A stretch of 64,000 bases of DNA from an uncultured Pelagibacteraceae bacterium (GTDB lineage: Bacteria > Pseudomonadota > Alphaproteobacteria > Pelagibacterales > AG-422-B15): NCBI GenBank assembly GCA_902547315.1, contig CACCND010000001.1, positions 124,001 through 188,000 on the forward strand. Reading direction: 5' to 3'. The notes beneath the pieces were generated by a model. It was not told the DNA's origin. It saw only the letters and a list, made by a program, of their open reading frames with translations, and made no database searches. Numbering within the stretch: the stretch's first letter is position 1; every line of letters begins with the position of its first letter. Shown piece after piece: positions 1-9,482 of this stretch. The position numbers were made by a program, and so were the translations under genes.

Positions 1-1315
1 CTTCATAACGGATAACAAATACGTCACCTTCACTATAATTATTATTTTTAACACACTCAAATGCATCCTCTTCGCAATCGAAGCAAATCGCTTTCCCTTT
101 AAAATGTAAATTTTCCATTCCCGCTACCTTGACTATTGCGCCGTCTGGTGCGAGGTTTCCCTTTAAACCAACCACGCCGCCAGTTGGGCTGAGGGGCTCG
201 TTATAAGGTCTAATTACTTTTTGATCATTATTAAAAGTTACATCTTTTAAGTTTTCTTCAATCGTTTTACCGGTAACAGTTAGGCAATCTCCATGAATAT
301 ATCCACCTTCAAATAAAGTTTTAATAATCATCGGTACACCTCCAGCTTCATAGACATCTTTTGCCACGTATTGACCGCCAGGCTTTAAGTCTGCAAGATA
401 TGGTGTCTTTTTAAAAATTTGTACAACATCATCTAAATCAAACTTTATTCCACATTCATGAGCAATGGCTGGCAAATGAAGTCCTGCATTAGTTGATCCT
501 CCTGTAGCTGCAACTATTGTTGCAGCATTTTCAAGAGCTCTACGCGTCACAATATCTCTTGGCCGAATATTCTGCTGAATTAGATTCATAATTTGCTTTC
601 CAGACTCATAAGCGTATTTGTCTCTTTCCTCATAAGGTGCTGGAGCTCCTGAAGAATAGGGCAAAGCTAAACCAATTGCCTCTGACACACATGCCATTGT
701 ATTTGCAGTAAATTGGCCGCCACAAGCACCGGCACTTGGACATGCAACACACTCAAGCTCATGTAGTTCCTCTTCAGTAGCATTTCCAGATGAAAATTTT
801 CCGACAGCTTCAAAAACATCGACTACGGTAACATCTTTTCCTTTGTATTTTCCAGGCAGAATGCTTCCGCCATACATAAAAACACTTGGAACATTTAAAC
901 GGCACATTGCCATCATAAGTCCAGGAAGCGACTTATCACAGCCTGCGAGGCCGACAATTGCATCATAACAATGTCCTCTGACCGTTAATTCAGTAGAGTC
1001 AGCTATAACTTCTCGAGAGACTAATGAAGATTTCATACCTTGATGACCCATCGCTATTCCATCTGTAACTGTAATTGTGCAAAATTCTCTAGGTGTACCT
1101 TTTGCTTCTGTCACTCCTTTTTTTACTGACTGAGCTTGTCTCATTAATGCAATATTGCAGGGAGCAGCCTCATTCCATGTTGATACAACGCCAACGAATG
1201 GTTTAGCTATATCATCTTCATCCAATCCCATTGCATAATAATATGATCTATGTGGAGCTCTTTCTGGACCAACAGAGACATGGCGACTTGGTAATTTATT
1301 TTTATTGAATTTCAT
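1..1315 (-). CDS. ilvD: Dihydroxy-acid dehydratase, 3' part missing
   Basis: This enzyme dehydrates 2,3-dihydroxy-isovalerate or -methylvalerate to the 2-keto acid, the third common step of valine, leucine and isoleucine synthesis in the cytoplasm. Translating the minus strand from the ATG at 1315 gives the family N-terminus (SRHVSVGPERAPHRSYYYAMG), the cysteine motif CDKSLPGLMMA and the motif CPSAGACGGQFTANTMA, whose cysteines bind the Fe-S cluster in this family. About 438 codons are inside the window and the C-terminus lies beyond base 1. The start is 2 bases after the valS stop, so it is probably read with valS. The other branched-chain genes (ilvBNC, leuA) are in this window but about 53 kb away. 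Identity is secure. Confidence 0.95.
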   Translation of the reverse strand, partial: MKFNKNKLPSRHVSVGPERAPHRSYYYAMGLDEDDIAKPFVGVVSTWNEAAPCNIALMRQAQSVKKGVTEAKGTPREFCTITVTDGIAMGHQGMKSSLVSREVIADSTELTVRGHCYDAIVGLAGCDKSLPGLMMAMCRLNVPSVFMYGGSILPGKYKGKDVTVVDVFEAVGKFSSGNATEEELHELECVACPSAGACGGQFTANTMACVSEAIGLALPYSSGAPAPYEERDKYAYESGKQIMNLIQQNIRPRDIVTRRALENAATIVAATGGSTNAGLHLPAIAHECGIKFDLDDVVQIFKKTPYLADLKPGGQYVAKDVYEAGGVPMIIKTLFEGGYIHGDCLTVTGKTIEENLKDVTFNNDQKVIRPYNEPLSPTGGVVGLKGNLAPDGAIVKVAGMENLHFKGKAICFDCEEDAFECVKNNNYSEGDVFVIRYE

Positions 1316-1317
1316 TT

Positions 1318-3960
1318 TTAATCAATACTTTTAATTGCATTTAAGATTTTGTCATAAGATAGCAAGTACTCTTTTTTTCTTTCTTTTTGCTTCTCAATAA
1401 TTTCTTGAGGTGCGTTTTTTACAAAATTATCATTTTTGAGTTTATTTTCAATTTTTTCCAATTCTGACTCTATTTTATTTAAGTTTTTAGTTAAACGCTT
1501 TTTTTCAATATCAAAATCAATAATACCTTTTAGAGATAAATATATCAAACCATCGTTAAATAATACTTGAACCATGCCCTCGCCTTTTGAAAACTCTTTT
1601 TGAGAAATTTTGTTTATTTTTGTGAGTGAAAATATGGTTTCTTCATAATTTTCAATAATTGAAGTTAAATGATTACCTGCTTCAGAAAAATATAATTCAA
1701 CAAAAACATTTGCTGGCACGTTCATTTCTGATCGAGTTGATCTTATTGCGGTAATTAATTCTTTAAGTACTTCAATCTCAGAGCAACTATCTTTTGATAA
1801 TTCAATTTTCTCAGGCCAGGTCGCTCTGTTTATTGGATTTGAATTATGCTTAAGTATGGAAGGGGCAATGTTCCATAAATGTTCAGTAAAAAATGGCATA
1901 ATCGGATGAAGCATAATTAAAATATTTGTTAGTATGAAACTTGTGACACTTCGTGTTTCAGTTATATCATTCGCTTCATTTTTGTTAAATACAGATTTTG
2001 TGAATTCTAAATACCAATCGCAAAAAATATTCCATGTAAATTTATAAAGCTCATTAGCTGCTTCGTTAAAACGGTAATTCTTTATTGAGTCCTCAGTCGC
2101 TACTCTGCATTGTTCGTAGCTAAAAAGAATCCATTTATTAAAAGGGTGTTTGATACTTTTAAAATCAATCTCTTCATATTGACACTTATTACTTTCAGAT
2201 AATTTTGCTGCATTCCAAATTTTTGTGATAAAATTTCTGTACCCTTCTATTCTCTTTTTTGAGAGTTTTATGTCACGTCCTTGGGCTGCCATAGAACAAA
2301 GCGTCATTCTTAAAGCATCAGCGCCATATTCATCCATCAAAACTAATGGATCTATAACATTGCCTTTCGATTTTGACATTTTTTGCCCATGTTCATCTCT
2401 AACTAATGCATGTACGTAGACTTCTCTAAAAGGTACTTCTTTTGTAAAATACAAACCCATCATCATCATTCTTGCGACCCAAAAAAATATAATGTCAAAG
2501 CCCGTTACCAAAGCAGAAGTGGGATAGTATTGCTCTAACTCTACTGTTTTTTCCGGCCAACCCAATGTTGAAAAGGGCCACAAAGCAGATGAAAACCAAG
2601 TATCAAGCACATCCTCGTCCTGTGTTAGCTCAACATCTTTTTTATAGTAATCGCGAGCTTCTAATGATGCTTCTTCGTAAGTTTCTGCAACAAAGATTTT
2701 ATTATCTGGACCATACCAAGCAGGAATTTGATGCCCCCACATTAATTGACGTGAGACACACCATGGTTGTATATTTTCCATCCATTCAAAATATGTTTTC
2801 TCCCAATTTTTTGGTATAAATTTTGTCTTTCCTTCTCTTACTTTATCAATTGCGTCAATTGATAATTTTTTTGCATCAACAAACCACTGATCTGTAAGTA
2901 ATGGTTCAATGACTTCGCCTGAACGATCGCCGTATGGAGCAGTGTGAACATTTTCTTCAATTCTATTTAAGGCCCCAATTTCTTTTAATTCATCAATAAT
3001 GATGTTACGAGCCTCATATCTATCTAATCCAACATATTTTGTAGGGCAATTACCGTTTAAGCGTGCACATTCATCGAATATATTTATGACTTCGAGATTA
3101 TGTCTTTTTCCTAATTCATAGTCATTAAAATCATGAGCTGGTGTAATTTTTACAGCTCCAGATCCCTGGTCCATCTCAGCATAGTCATCCGCAACAATTG
3201 GTAACTTTCTATTTACAATTGGAAGTATTGCAAATTTACCGACTAAATCTTTAAACCTTTCATCATCTGGATGTACTGCTATTGCTGTATCACCAATCAT
3301 CGTTTCTGGGCGTGTTGTTGCGATGGTAATTTTTCTATCTTCATTTTCTATTTGGTAATCAATGTACCATAATGATCCTATAACTTCTTTTTGAATAACT
3401 TCTAGATCAGAAATTGTGGTTTGTAGCTTGGGATCCCAATTACTTAATCTTTTATCTTTATAAATCAGCCCATCATTATAGAGCTTTACAAACACATGTT
3501 TCACAGCTAAAGATAGGCCTTCATCAAGAGTGAACCTCTCTCTAGACCAATCACATGAGCATCCAAGTCTTTTTAACTGGTTAACAATTTTATTTCCTGA
3601 TTGTTCTTTCCAATCCCATACTTCAGAAATAAATTCTTTTCTAGAGAGGTCAGATTTATTTATATTTTTTCTTTTTAACTCCCTTTCAACGACCATCTCT
3701 GTTGCAATACCAGCATGGTCTGTTCCAGGTTGCCATAAAACATCTTTACCTTGCATTCGATTAAACCTTACTAAGATATCTTGAAGTGTATTATTTAATG
3801 CGTGCCCCATATGTAACGTTCCTGTAACATTTGGTGGTGGTATTACAATACTATATGGTTCAACATTTTTATTTCCACTTGCTAGAAATGCGCCATCTTT
3901 TTCCCATTTCTTGTAGACTTCACCTTCAACTAAATCCGGTTGGTAATACTTGCTTAACAT
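1318..3960 (-). CDS. valS: Valyl-tRNA synthetase
   Basis: This class I aminoacyl-tRNA synthetase charges tRNA-Val in the cytoplasm. The 880-residue product is normal length. It has the HIGH-type motif as HMGH in PPNVTGTLHMGHAL (about residues 42-55), the KMSKS loop in QKMSKSKGNVIDP (about residue 540), an editing domain between them, and the C-terminal coiled-coil arm rich in Lys and Glu that is typical of ValRS. Its ATG overlaps the stop of the PopZ-like gene by one base (TAATG), which suggests translational coupling. ilvD follows 2 bases after its stop. The arrangement pcm / PopZ-like / valS is typical of Alphaproteobacteria. The function is certain. Confidence 0.98.
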   Translation of the reverse strand: MLSKYYQPDLVEGEVYKKWEKDGAFLASGNKNVEPYSIVIPPPNVTGTLHMGHALNNTLQDILVRFNRMQGKDVLWQPGTDHAGIATEMVVERELKRKNINKSDLSRKEFISEVWDWKEQSGNKIVNQLKRLGCSCDWSRERFTLDEGLSLAVKHVFVKLYNDGLIYKDKRLSNWDPKLQTTISDLEVIQKEVIGSLWYIDYQIENEDRKITIATTRPETMIGDTAIAVHPDDERFKDLVGKFAILPIVNRKLPIVADDYAEMDQGSGAVKITPAHDFNDYELGKRHNLEVINIFDECARLNGNCPTKYVGLDRYEARNIIIDELKEIGALNRIEENVHTAPYGDRSGEVIEPLLTDQWFVDAKKLSIDAIDKVREGKTKFIPKNWEKTYFEWMENIQPWCVSRQLMWGHQIPAWYGPDNKIFVAETYEEASLEARDYYKKDVELTQDEDVLDTWFSSALWPFSTLGWPEKTVELEQYYPTSALVTGFDIIFFWVARMMMMGLYFTKEVPFREVYVHALVRDEHGQKMSKSKGNVIDPLVLMDEYGADALRMTLCSMAAQGRDIKLSKKRIEGYRNFITKIWNAAKLSESNKCQYEEIDFKSIKHPFNKWILFSYEQCRVATEDSIKNYRFNEAANELYKFTWNIFCDWYLEFTKSVFNKNEANDITETRSVTSFILTNILIMLHPIMPFFTEHLWNIAPSILKHNSNPINRATWPEKIELSKDSCSEIEVLKELITAIRSTRSEMNVPANVFVELYFSEAGNHLTSIIENYEETIFSLTKINKISQKEFSKGEGMVQVLFNDGLIYLSLKGIIDFDIEKKRLTKNLNKIESELEKIENKLKNDNFVKNAPQEIIEKQKERKKEYLLSYDKILNAIKSID

Positions 3961-4367
3961 TATTTTTTTTCGTCTTTTGATGCTATTATAATTTTCGCAT
4001 TAATTATTTTATTCTTTATAGCCTTTGTAAGTTCTTCGTTAATTATCAACTCTAATTTATCAACTGGATAAGACTCTATGTTTTTTTTCACAATTTCTCG
4101 AATATGATCTTCGCTAATTATACTTTCATTATCGTTATACAAATGATTATCTTGTTGATTTACTGGCGGATCATCATTGATAGAAACTAATTCCGTTAAT
4201 TCAAGCACGCTATCCTTTTTTTCTAAATTTATTGTTTCCTCTTTGATAGGGGATGTCAGTTCAATAATATCTTTGGGTAGTTCTTCTTTGGTCTCGACTA
4301 AGTTATTTGACATCATATTTTTAATAGCATCCAATATTTGTTTAGTGTCTGAATTATTTTCTGTCAT
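3960..4367 (-). CDS. PopZ-like (DUF2497) polar organizing protein, divergent
   Basis: This acidic, low-complexity protein of 135 residues has the two conserved ends of the PopZ/DUF2497 family. The N-terminal helix QILDAIKNMMS (about residues 10-20) resembles the family motif EEILASIRRIIS. The C-terminal block HIREIVKKNIESYPVDKLEL with INEELTKAIK (about residues 87-117) resembles the family oligomerisation helices. VLELTELV near residue 54 matches the DVLDLTEVV-like stretch of the family. The central region is rich in Asp, Glu, Asn and Pro. PopZ in Caulobacter forms a polar network that anchors ParB and the origin. Position directly before valS supports orthology. Low overall similarity leaves function inferred rather than shown. 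Confidence 0.72.
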   Translation of the reverse strand: MTENNSDTKQILDAIKNMMSNNLVETKEELPKDIIELTSPIKEETINLEKKDSVLELTELVSINDDPPVNQQDNHLYNDNESIISEDHIREIVKKNIESYPVDKLELIINEELTKAIKNKIINAKIIIASKDEKK

Positions 4368-4394
4368 TATTTTAATTTTTATAACGATACAATA

Positions 4395-5045
4395 CTAAAA
4401 ACTAAAGGTGTTTTTCAATTTGAACCCATTTAAGATCGGTAATGAGCAATTGAATAATTTATTAAAGTAAATATTGCTTTCCTTTTTTTTGATAATTTCT
4501 GCTGTACAGACGTCATTTTTTGAAATTATAACAAGCATTCTTCCACCTATTTCAAGTTGATCAAGAATATTATTTGGTATTTCTTCTATCCCACCCTCAA
4601 TTATTATTACATTAAAAGGACTTTGATTTACACAGCCTTTGGTAATTTCATTGTTAAAAAAAACAACATTATTAATATTATTTTCTTTTATAGAGTTTTC
4701 CGAAAGCTGTAATAATTCTTTATCTTCCTCAACAACAATTACTGTCTGCGCATGAAACGACAATAATGCGGCAAGATAGCCAGTGGTGGATCCTAACAAC
4801 AATACATTTTCATGATCTTCTAACTCAATATGCATTATTATTTTTGCAATTAAAGCGGGGTTTGGAATTACTCTTCCATCTTTAATAATAATATTTTTTT
4901 CTATATATGACTCATTTTTCAGCTCATTGGGCATAAAGCTTACTCTATCTACTTTATTAAAGGTTGAAATTAAATTTTGCGTCATGCCATTAATAGGCTT
5001 TATTTGCCCATCAATCATATTCTTATTAAGGTTATTACTGTTCAT
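4395..5045 (-). CDS. Protein-L-isoaspartate O-methyltransferase family protein
   Basis: The 216-residue product has the PCMT-family N-terminus (NMIDGQIKPINGM, then VDRVSFMP where the family has VPRExFVP) and a SAM-binding motif I in LLLGSTTGYLAALLS (about residues 80-94), followed by the acidic motif VIVVEEDKEL. The usual GTGSGY glycine motif is altered to GSTTGY, so activity on isoaspartyl residues is not certain. In many Alphaproteobacteria this gene precedes tolC and the PopZ/DUF2497 gene; here tolC is absent and the PopZ-like gene follows after 27 bases. Met10 is a possible alternative start. The upstream tRNA-Cys is on the other strand. Confidence 0.8.
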   Translation of the reverse strand: MNSNNLNKNMIDGQIKPINGMTQNLISTFNKVDRVSFMPNELKNESYIEKNIIIKDGRVIPNPALIAKIIMHIELEDHENVLLLGSTTGYLAALLSFHAQTVIVVEEDKELLQLSENSIKENNINNVVFFNNEITKGCVNQSPFNVIIIEGGIEEIPNNILDQLEIGGRMLVIISKNDVCTAEIIKKKESNIYFNKLFNCSLPILNGFKLKNTFSF

Positions 5046-5132
5046 TTGATTTTATGTTTTATAATATATGATTATTTACATTTCAAAAATATTCATTCTT
5101 AATTAAAAAATAGTGTTATAAGATTGATATTG

Positions 5133-5206
5133 GGCCACGTGGCGGAATGGTTACGCAGAGGACTGCAAATCCTTGTATACCGGTTCGATTCCGGTCGTGG
5201 CCTCCA
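5133..5206 (+). tRNA. tRNA-Cys (GCA)
   Basis: A complete 74-base cloverleaf. The acceptor stem is GGCCACG with CGTGGCC, the anticodon loop CTGCAAA gives anticodon GCA at 5165-5167, the T arm is CCGGTTCGATTCCGG, and CCA is encoded at 5204-5206. It is transcribed alone on the plus strand between two minus-strand genes. The stop codon of the convergent gene at 5208 begins one base after its CCA. Confidence 0.97.
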
Positions 5207-5207
5207 A

Positions 5208-6224
5208 TTAAAATGAATGAACTTTCAATCCTTCAATAATCCTATCTGCCTGATCTGGCCTTATCCAAGAATGAAAGTTTTTTATCATTATCGGTGTAAA
5301 ATTTGGTGTTAATTGTAACAACTTAGATCTCAATGATCGAGTAGATTGAGATTTTTTGTTTGTTGCCAAATAAGCAATATACGATTGCGGATATTCAGGC
5401 TGAATCTTTATTAATTTATCTGCATATTCTTTTGCTTCTTTCACATTGTTATCAAGAAAATTAAACCTCCAGAGTTCAAAATAAGTACGCCATTGACCAT
5501 ATATATCCTCGTACAAATCTAATGCGCGAGACATTTCGACATATGCTCTTTTTTTCTCATCTATCTGATACAATGATGATCCGAACAATCGCCTGCCATG
5601 TGCAAATTTTTTATTAAGTTTTATAGAATTATATGAGTGATTTAACGCTAAATCAAAGTTACCTCCATAATAATATGATAAGCCAAAAGCAAACTGACAA
5701 AGAAAATTATTTTCATTCAACGATACAGAACTTCGAGCTAGGTTTAGCAGCGTCTTTCTAACTTTATTTGGATCTCTTACATTAAACATCCATAACTTGT
5801 CTGCATAAGACATCGCAATTTTAGAAATTGTAATCGCTAAATCTTCTTTTGGAATTGAACTACTAAGAATATCGTATGATTTTTTTGACAATAGAAAGCT
5901 AATAGTTCTTTTATCTTTCTGGTTTTTGGATTTTCTTATCACTCCATTTTCTTCTAAATATTTTAGCCTCCTCCAAAGTGTCCTCTCGGGTGCCTGAGTA
6001 AAATACTGAATATCATAAAATGATAGCCCCCTAAAAAAATTAACATAGAGTCTAAATACTATTTCAAGATCCAAAATGCTTGTAAGAGATAATGATTTTA
6101 AAACTTTAAACAATCCGCCATACAAAAAACTAAATACTGCTTCATCAAGCAAATTAACATTTTTTGCAACTTGGTCGCTTCTGCCAAATCCAAATTCATA
6201 TATATTATCTTTTTGTATAGTCAC
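5208..6224 (-). CDS. Winged-helix plus TPR-like protein, function unknown
   Basis: I do not recognise a named family for this 338-residue protein. Residues about 50-125 look like a MarR-type winged helix: a helix-turn-helix (LSFYDIQYFTQAPERTLWRR), then LKYLEENGVIRKSKNQKDKR, which has the recognition helix, the EENG turn and the basic wing. Residues about 165-338 are helical with TPR-like repeats (FAFGLSYYYGGNFDLALNHS, RLFGSSLYQIDEKKRAYVEM). The tail (LTPNFTPIMIKNF, then ADRIIEGLKVHSF) resembles the end of TPR domains found on class III adenylate cyclases. No signal peptide or membrane segment is visible. It is monocistronic between two plus-strand tRNAs. A DNA-binding regulator with a protein-interaction domain is the best inference. 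Confidence 0.6.
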   Translation of the reverse strand: MTIQKDNIYEFGFGRSDQVAKNVNLLDEAVFSFLYGGLFKVLKSLSLTSILDLEIVFRLYVNFFRGLSFYDIQYFTQAPERTLWRRLKYLEENGVIRKSKNQKDKRTISFLLSKKSYDILSSSIPKEDLAITISKIAMSYADKLWMFNVRDPNKVRKTLLNLARSSVSLNENNFLCQFAFGLSYYYGGNFDLALNHSYNSIKLNKKFAHGRRLFGSSLYQIDEKKRAYVEMSRALDLYEDIYGQWRTYFELWRFNFLDNNVKEAKEYADKLIKIQPEYPQSYIAYLATNKKSQSTRSLRSKLLQLTPNFTPIMIKNFHSWIRPDQADRIIEGLKVHSF

Positions 6225-6300
6225 GCTATATATTTAATATATTTCTCCATAAAGTAAAACTAGATATACACTCAATCTTTTGCTATAAGAAATATATTGT

Positions 6301-6376
6301 TCCCCGGTAGCTCAGTTGGTAGAGCAAGCGGCTGTTAACCGCTTTGTCACTGGTTCGAGTCCAGTCCGGGGAGCCA
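6301..6376 (+). tRNA. tRNA-Asn (GTT)
   Basis: A complete 76-base tRNA. The acceptor stem is TCCCCGG with CCGGGGA, the anticodon stem AGCGG/CCGCT encloses loop CTGTTAA with anticodon GTT, the T arm is ACTGGTTCGAGTCCAGT, and CCA is encoded at 6374-6376. Only two bases separate it from the stop codon of convergent aapP. Confidence 0.98.
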
Positions 6377-6378
6377 AA

Positions 6379-7116
6379 TTATAAAATCTGGCTCAAGAAT
6401 GTTTTAGTTCGCTCGCTTTCAGGGTTGTCAAAAAAGTCTTTTGGGTTCTTCGCCTCTACAATTTGTCCCTCATCCATAAATATAATAGTGTCAGCAACTT
6501 CTTTAGCAAAACCCATCTCGTGTGTAACTACTATCATTGTCATACCGCCTTGAGCAAGTCCTACCATTACATCTAAAACTTCCTTTATCATTTCCGGGTC
6601 AAGTGCAGAAGTAGGCTCGTCAAACAGCATTATTCTTGGTTCCATGCATAACGCCCTAGCAATAGCTGCTCTCTGTTGTTGGCCCCCAGATAGTTGTGCA
6701 GGATATTTATGAGCCTGATCATCAATTTGGACTCTTTTTAAATACTCCATAGCTTTATCTTTCGCTTCAGACTTTGGAAGTTTTCGAACCCAAATCGGAG
6801 CGAGTGAGCAATTATCTAGAATTGATAAATGAGGAAAAAGATTAAACTGTTGAAATACCATTCCAACTTCTCCACGAATTCTTTCTATACTTCTACTGTC
6901 ATTAGTTAGCTCTGTGCCTTCTACTATAATGTTACCTCTTTGATGTTCCTCTAATCTGTTGATGCATCTGATAAGTGTTGATTTGCCAGATCCAGATGGA
7001 CCACAAATAACAATCTTTTCCCCTTTGTTAATTTCAAGATTAATATCATTTAATACATGCAGTTCACCGAACCATTTGTGAACATTTTTCATTTCTATCA
7101 TTAATTCAGAACTCAT
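6379..7116 (-). CDS. aapP: General L-amino acid ABC transporter, ATPase subunit
   Basis: This is the cytoplasmic ATPase of a polar-amino-acid importer, 245 residues long. It has Walker [10 protein letters not shown] (about residues 39-47), a Q-loop ([11 protein letters not shown]), the ABC signature LSGGQQQR, Walker [15 protein letters not shown], and the switch histidine in VVTHEMGF. The gene lies last in aapJ-aapQ-aapM-aapP with a 2-base gap after aapM, so the neighbouring genes supply the solute-binding protein and both permeases. Sequence and gene order fit the AapJQMP system of rhizobia and the YhdWXYZ system. Its stop codon is two bases from tRNA-Asn on the opposite strand. The exact amino acid range cannot be read from sequence. 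Confidence 0.96.
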   Translation of the reverse strand: MSSELMIEMKNVHKWFGELHVLNDINLEINKGEKIVICGPSGSGKSTLIRCINRLEEHQRGNIIVEGTELTNDSRSIERIRGEVGMVFQQFNLFPHLSILDNCSLAPIWVRKLPKSEAKDKAMEYLKRVQIDDQAHKYPAQLSGGQQQRAAIARALCMEPRIMLFDEPTSALDPEMIKEVLDVMVGLAQGGMTMIVVTHEMGFAKEVADTIIFMDEGQIVEAKNPKDFFDNPESERTKTFLSQIL

Positions 7117-7118
7117 AC

Positions 7119-8201
7119 TTATCTTCCTGTATCTAATTTCTTTTCAAGACGTTGACTATACCAACTCATAGCATAACAAAAAACCCAAAATACTGCAGCA
7201 GCAAAAACATATCCCTCATGAGAAAAGCCTAACCAATCTGGATTTGTTCCAACAAATTGAATAATACCAAGAAAATCAAATAAGCCTATAACTAAAACCA
7301 GGGTTGTATCCTTAAAAATTGCTATAAAGCTTCCTATAATTGCTGGTATCACCATTTTGAGTGACTGAGGTAAAATTACTAATGCCATCATTCTCCAATA
7401 CGTTAACCCAACTGCTTGCGATGCTTCGTACTGCCCCTTTGGCATTGCCTGCAAACCGCCTCGGACAACTTCGGCTAAATATGCGGCTGAAAAAAACATA
7501 ACTCCAATCAATGCTCGAATTAATTTATCAAAGTTGACCCCCTCAGGCATGAACAGTGGAAACATATTTGAGGCCATAAATAAAACTGTTATAAGCGGAA
7601 CGCCTCTCCAAATTTCAATAAAGATTGTACATAAAAGTGAAACTACCGGCAGCTTAGACCTTCTACCTAGAGCTAGCATTACGCCAATTGGTAGAGATAA
7701 TACAATTCCAACTCCTGCAATCACTAGTGTTAAAAATAAACCACCCCACAAACGAGTTTCAACCGCTTCAAGGCCAAAACCACCTGACAACATAACCACA
7801 CAAATGATTGGGAAAATTATAAGTAGAAAAGCGCCTACCCACCCTTTGTGCCTCAGATTAGGAATAAGAAGATATACTCCTGATATTAATAGAATAAGAT
7901 AGACAAGATTTATTCTCCATAATTCTTCAGTTGGGTATAGTCCATAAAATATAAGTTTGATATTTTGTTGAATAAATATCCAGCATGCTCCTTCGTTTGA
8001 GCAGTCATCTCGAGTCGAACCAACAAAATTTGCATCTAAAAATATCCAGTTCACTAAAGGAGGAATTAGAATATAAAGAAGGTATAAGCCAAAAATTGTA
8101 AGCAAAGAATTATACCAATTAGAAAAAAGATTTTTTCTAAGCCATCCTATTGTTCCTAACTCGATAACCGGAGGTCCGATTTCTTTTCTGGCAGCGCTCA
8201 T
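7119..8201 (-). CDS. aapM: General L-amino acid ABC transporter, permease AapM
   Basis: A 360-residue inner-membrane permease of the His/Glu/Gln/Arg/opine type. The long N-terminal region carries several hydrophobic segments ahead of the conserved permease domain, as expected for AapM. The coupling (EAA) loop is visible as [22 protein letters not shown] (about residues 262-283), preceded by [14 protein letters not shown]. It is expected to form the heterodimeric pore with AapQ and contact AapP. The ATG directly follows the aapQ stop with no spacer (TAAATG), so translation is likely coupled. The C-terminal halves of AapM and AapQ resemble each other, as paralogous permeases do. Confidence 0.95.
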   Translation of the reverse strand: MSAARKEIGPPVIELGTIGWLRKNLFSNWYNSLLTIFGLYLLYILIPPLVNWIFLDANFVGSTRDDCSNEGACWIFIQQNIKLIFYGLYPTEELWRINLVYLILLISGVYLLIPNLRHKGWVGAFLLIIFPIICVVMLSGGFGLEAVETRLWGGLFLTLVIAGVGIVLSLPIGVMLALGRRSKLPVVSLLCTIFIEIWRGVPLITVLFMASNMFPLFMPEGVNFDKLIRALIGVMFFSAAYLAEVVRGGLQAMPKGQYEASQAVGLTYWRMMALVILPQSLKMVIPAIIGSFIAIFKDTTLVLVIGLFDFLGIIQFVGTNPDWLGFSHEGYVFAAAVFWVFCYAMSWYSQRLEKKLDTGR

Positions 8202-9380
8202 TTATCTTTCACCATCAACTTTCATAAATCTGTTAAACAGATTCATAATTAAAGATGTGAAGAGACTTAAAAATAGATAAACACCCATCACCATCCCAAT
8301 AATTTCAATCGCTTGACCAGTTTGCATTAATGCAGTTCCAGCAAATACCAAAACAAGATCAGGATATGCAATAGCAGCTGCCAAGGAAGAGTTTTTAGTT
8401 AAGTTCAAATATTGATTAGTTAATGGCGGTACAATAACTCGTAAAGCCTGAGGAATTATAATTAGACGAAGTATTAGATTTTGTTTTAGACCAACAGATT
8501 TTGCAGCTTCTGTTTGACCTTTTGACACCGCCATAATGCCACCTCGGACTACCTCTGCAATAAATGATGCTGTGTACATGGCTAGCGCAAAAGTTAGAGC
8601 AACTAATTCAGGTATTAACTTTACGCCACCTTTAAAATTAAAACCTTTTAATTCCGGGTATTCAAAAGAAACTGGAAATCCAGTTGCAGCTAAACTTACA
8701 AAGAATGTACCTAAAATTAATGTAGTTGATACATAGAAGGCAGGGAATCTCTCCCCAGTTCTATTTTGTCTACGTTTTGCCCAAATGAATATGCCAATTG
8801 AGATTATTATTGTAAGCCAAAGCAAGTAAAATATTATTGAAGATCCCTCACCGAATACAGTGTCAGGTATAAATAAACCTCTGTTATTTAGAAAAAATGA
8901 ATCATAAAGCTCTAAACTTTGCTTGGGTTTTGGAAGCGCTCTTAAAACAGCAAAGTACCAAAAAAATATTTGAAGAAGTAACGGGATATTTCTAAGAATC
9001 TCAACATAAGCCTCTGCAATTTTTGCAATCAGCCAATTAGATGACAGCCGCATGATACCTACTGTAAATCCGATTATAGTTGCAAAAAGAATTCCAATAC
9101 CTGCAACCAGTAAGGTATTCAATAAGCCAACAATAAATGAGTCAAAATAAGTAGATGTTGGAGAATAATCTATGAGAGTCATGCCTATATCAAATTGAGA
9201 CTCAACTCCTAGAAAGTGAAAACCACTTGCTAAGCCTCTTTCCAGCATGTTGCGAGCTGTATTAGTAACAATGTAATAAATTCCAAGTGCTACTAAACCT
9301 AGTGTTATAAGCTGATAGAAGATTCCTTGAACACTTCTATTAAATATAAAACTTCCAATTTTTGATTTGTCCGTCTCCAT
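8202..9380 (-). CDS. aapQ: General L-amino acid ABC transporter, permease AapQ
   Basis: This is the second inner-membrane permease, 392 residues. It has a hydrophobic N-terminal segment, a long periplasmic insertion typical of AapQ, and the permease core with SFIAEVVRGGIMAVSKGQTEAAKSVGL around residues 270-296, including the EAA loop. RLIIIPQALRVIVPPLTNQYLNLTKNSSL is also the classic motif of this permease family. It starts about 100 bases downstream of aapJ. That gap contains a strong hairpin terminator, so the permease and ATPase genes probably receive only part of the transcription that makes the binding protein. Confidence 0.95.
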   Translation of the reverse strand: METDKSKIGSFIFNRSVQGIFYQLITLGLVALGIYYIVTNTARNMLERGLASGFHFLGVESQFDIGMTLIDYSPTSTYFDSFIVGLLNTLLVAGIGILFATIIGFTVGIMRLSSNWLIAKIAEAYVEILRNIPLLLQIFFWYFAVLRALPKPKQSLELYDSFFLNNRGLFIPDTVFGEGSSIIFYLLWLTIIISIGIFIWAKRRQNRTGERFPAFYVSTTLILGTFFVSLAATGFPVSFEYPELKGFNFKGGVKLIPELVALTFALAMYTASFIAEVVRGGIMAVSKGQTEAAKSVGLKQNLILRLIIIPQALRVIVPPLTNQYLNLTKNSSLAAAIAYPDLVLVFAGTALMQTGQAIEIIGMVMGVYLFLSLFTSLIMNLFNRFMKVDGER

Positions 9381-9421
9381 ATCCGCTGAAAACTATATAT
9401 TGATTTGAGTTATTTACATAT

Positions 9422-9450
9422 AAAAAAGGGGGCCATAAATGACCCCCTTT
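9422..9450 (-). terminator. Terminator or attenuator between aapJ and aapQ
   Basis: On the minus strand AAAGGGGG (9450-9443) pairs with CCCCCTTT (9432-9425) around a 10-base loop and is followed by more T residues to 9422. This is a typical Rho-independent terminator. It lies after the aapJ stop and before the aapQ start within one operon, so read-through would set the ratio of binding protein to membrane subunits. Confidence 0.85.
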
Positions 9451-9482
9451 AAAGTGATCTTTGCTAGAAATTTATTCTAGTA

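Noticed and set aside
2225-3784. Plus-strand open frames opposite valS
   Set aside because: Shadows of a well-conserved gene on the other strand, with no family motifs or start signals.
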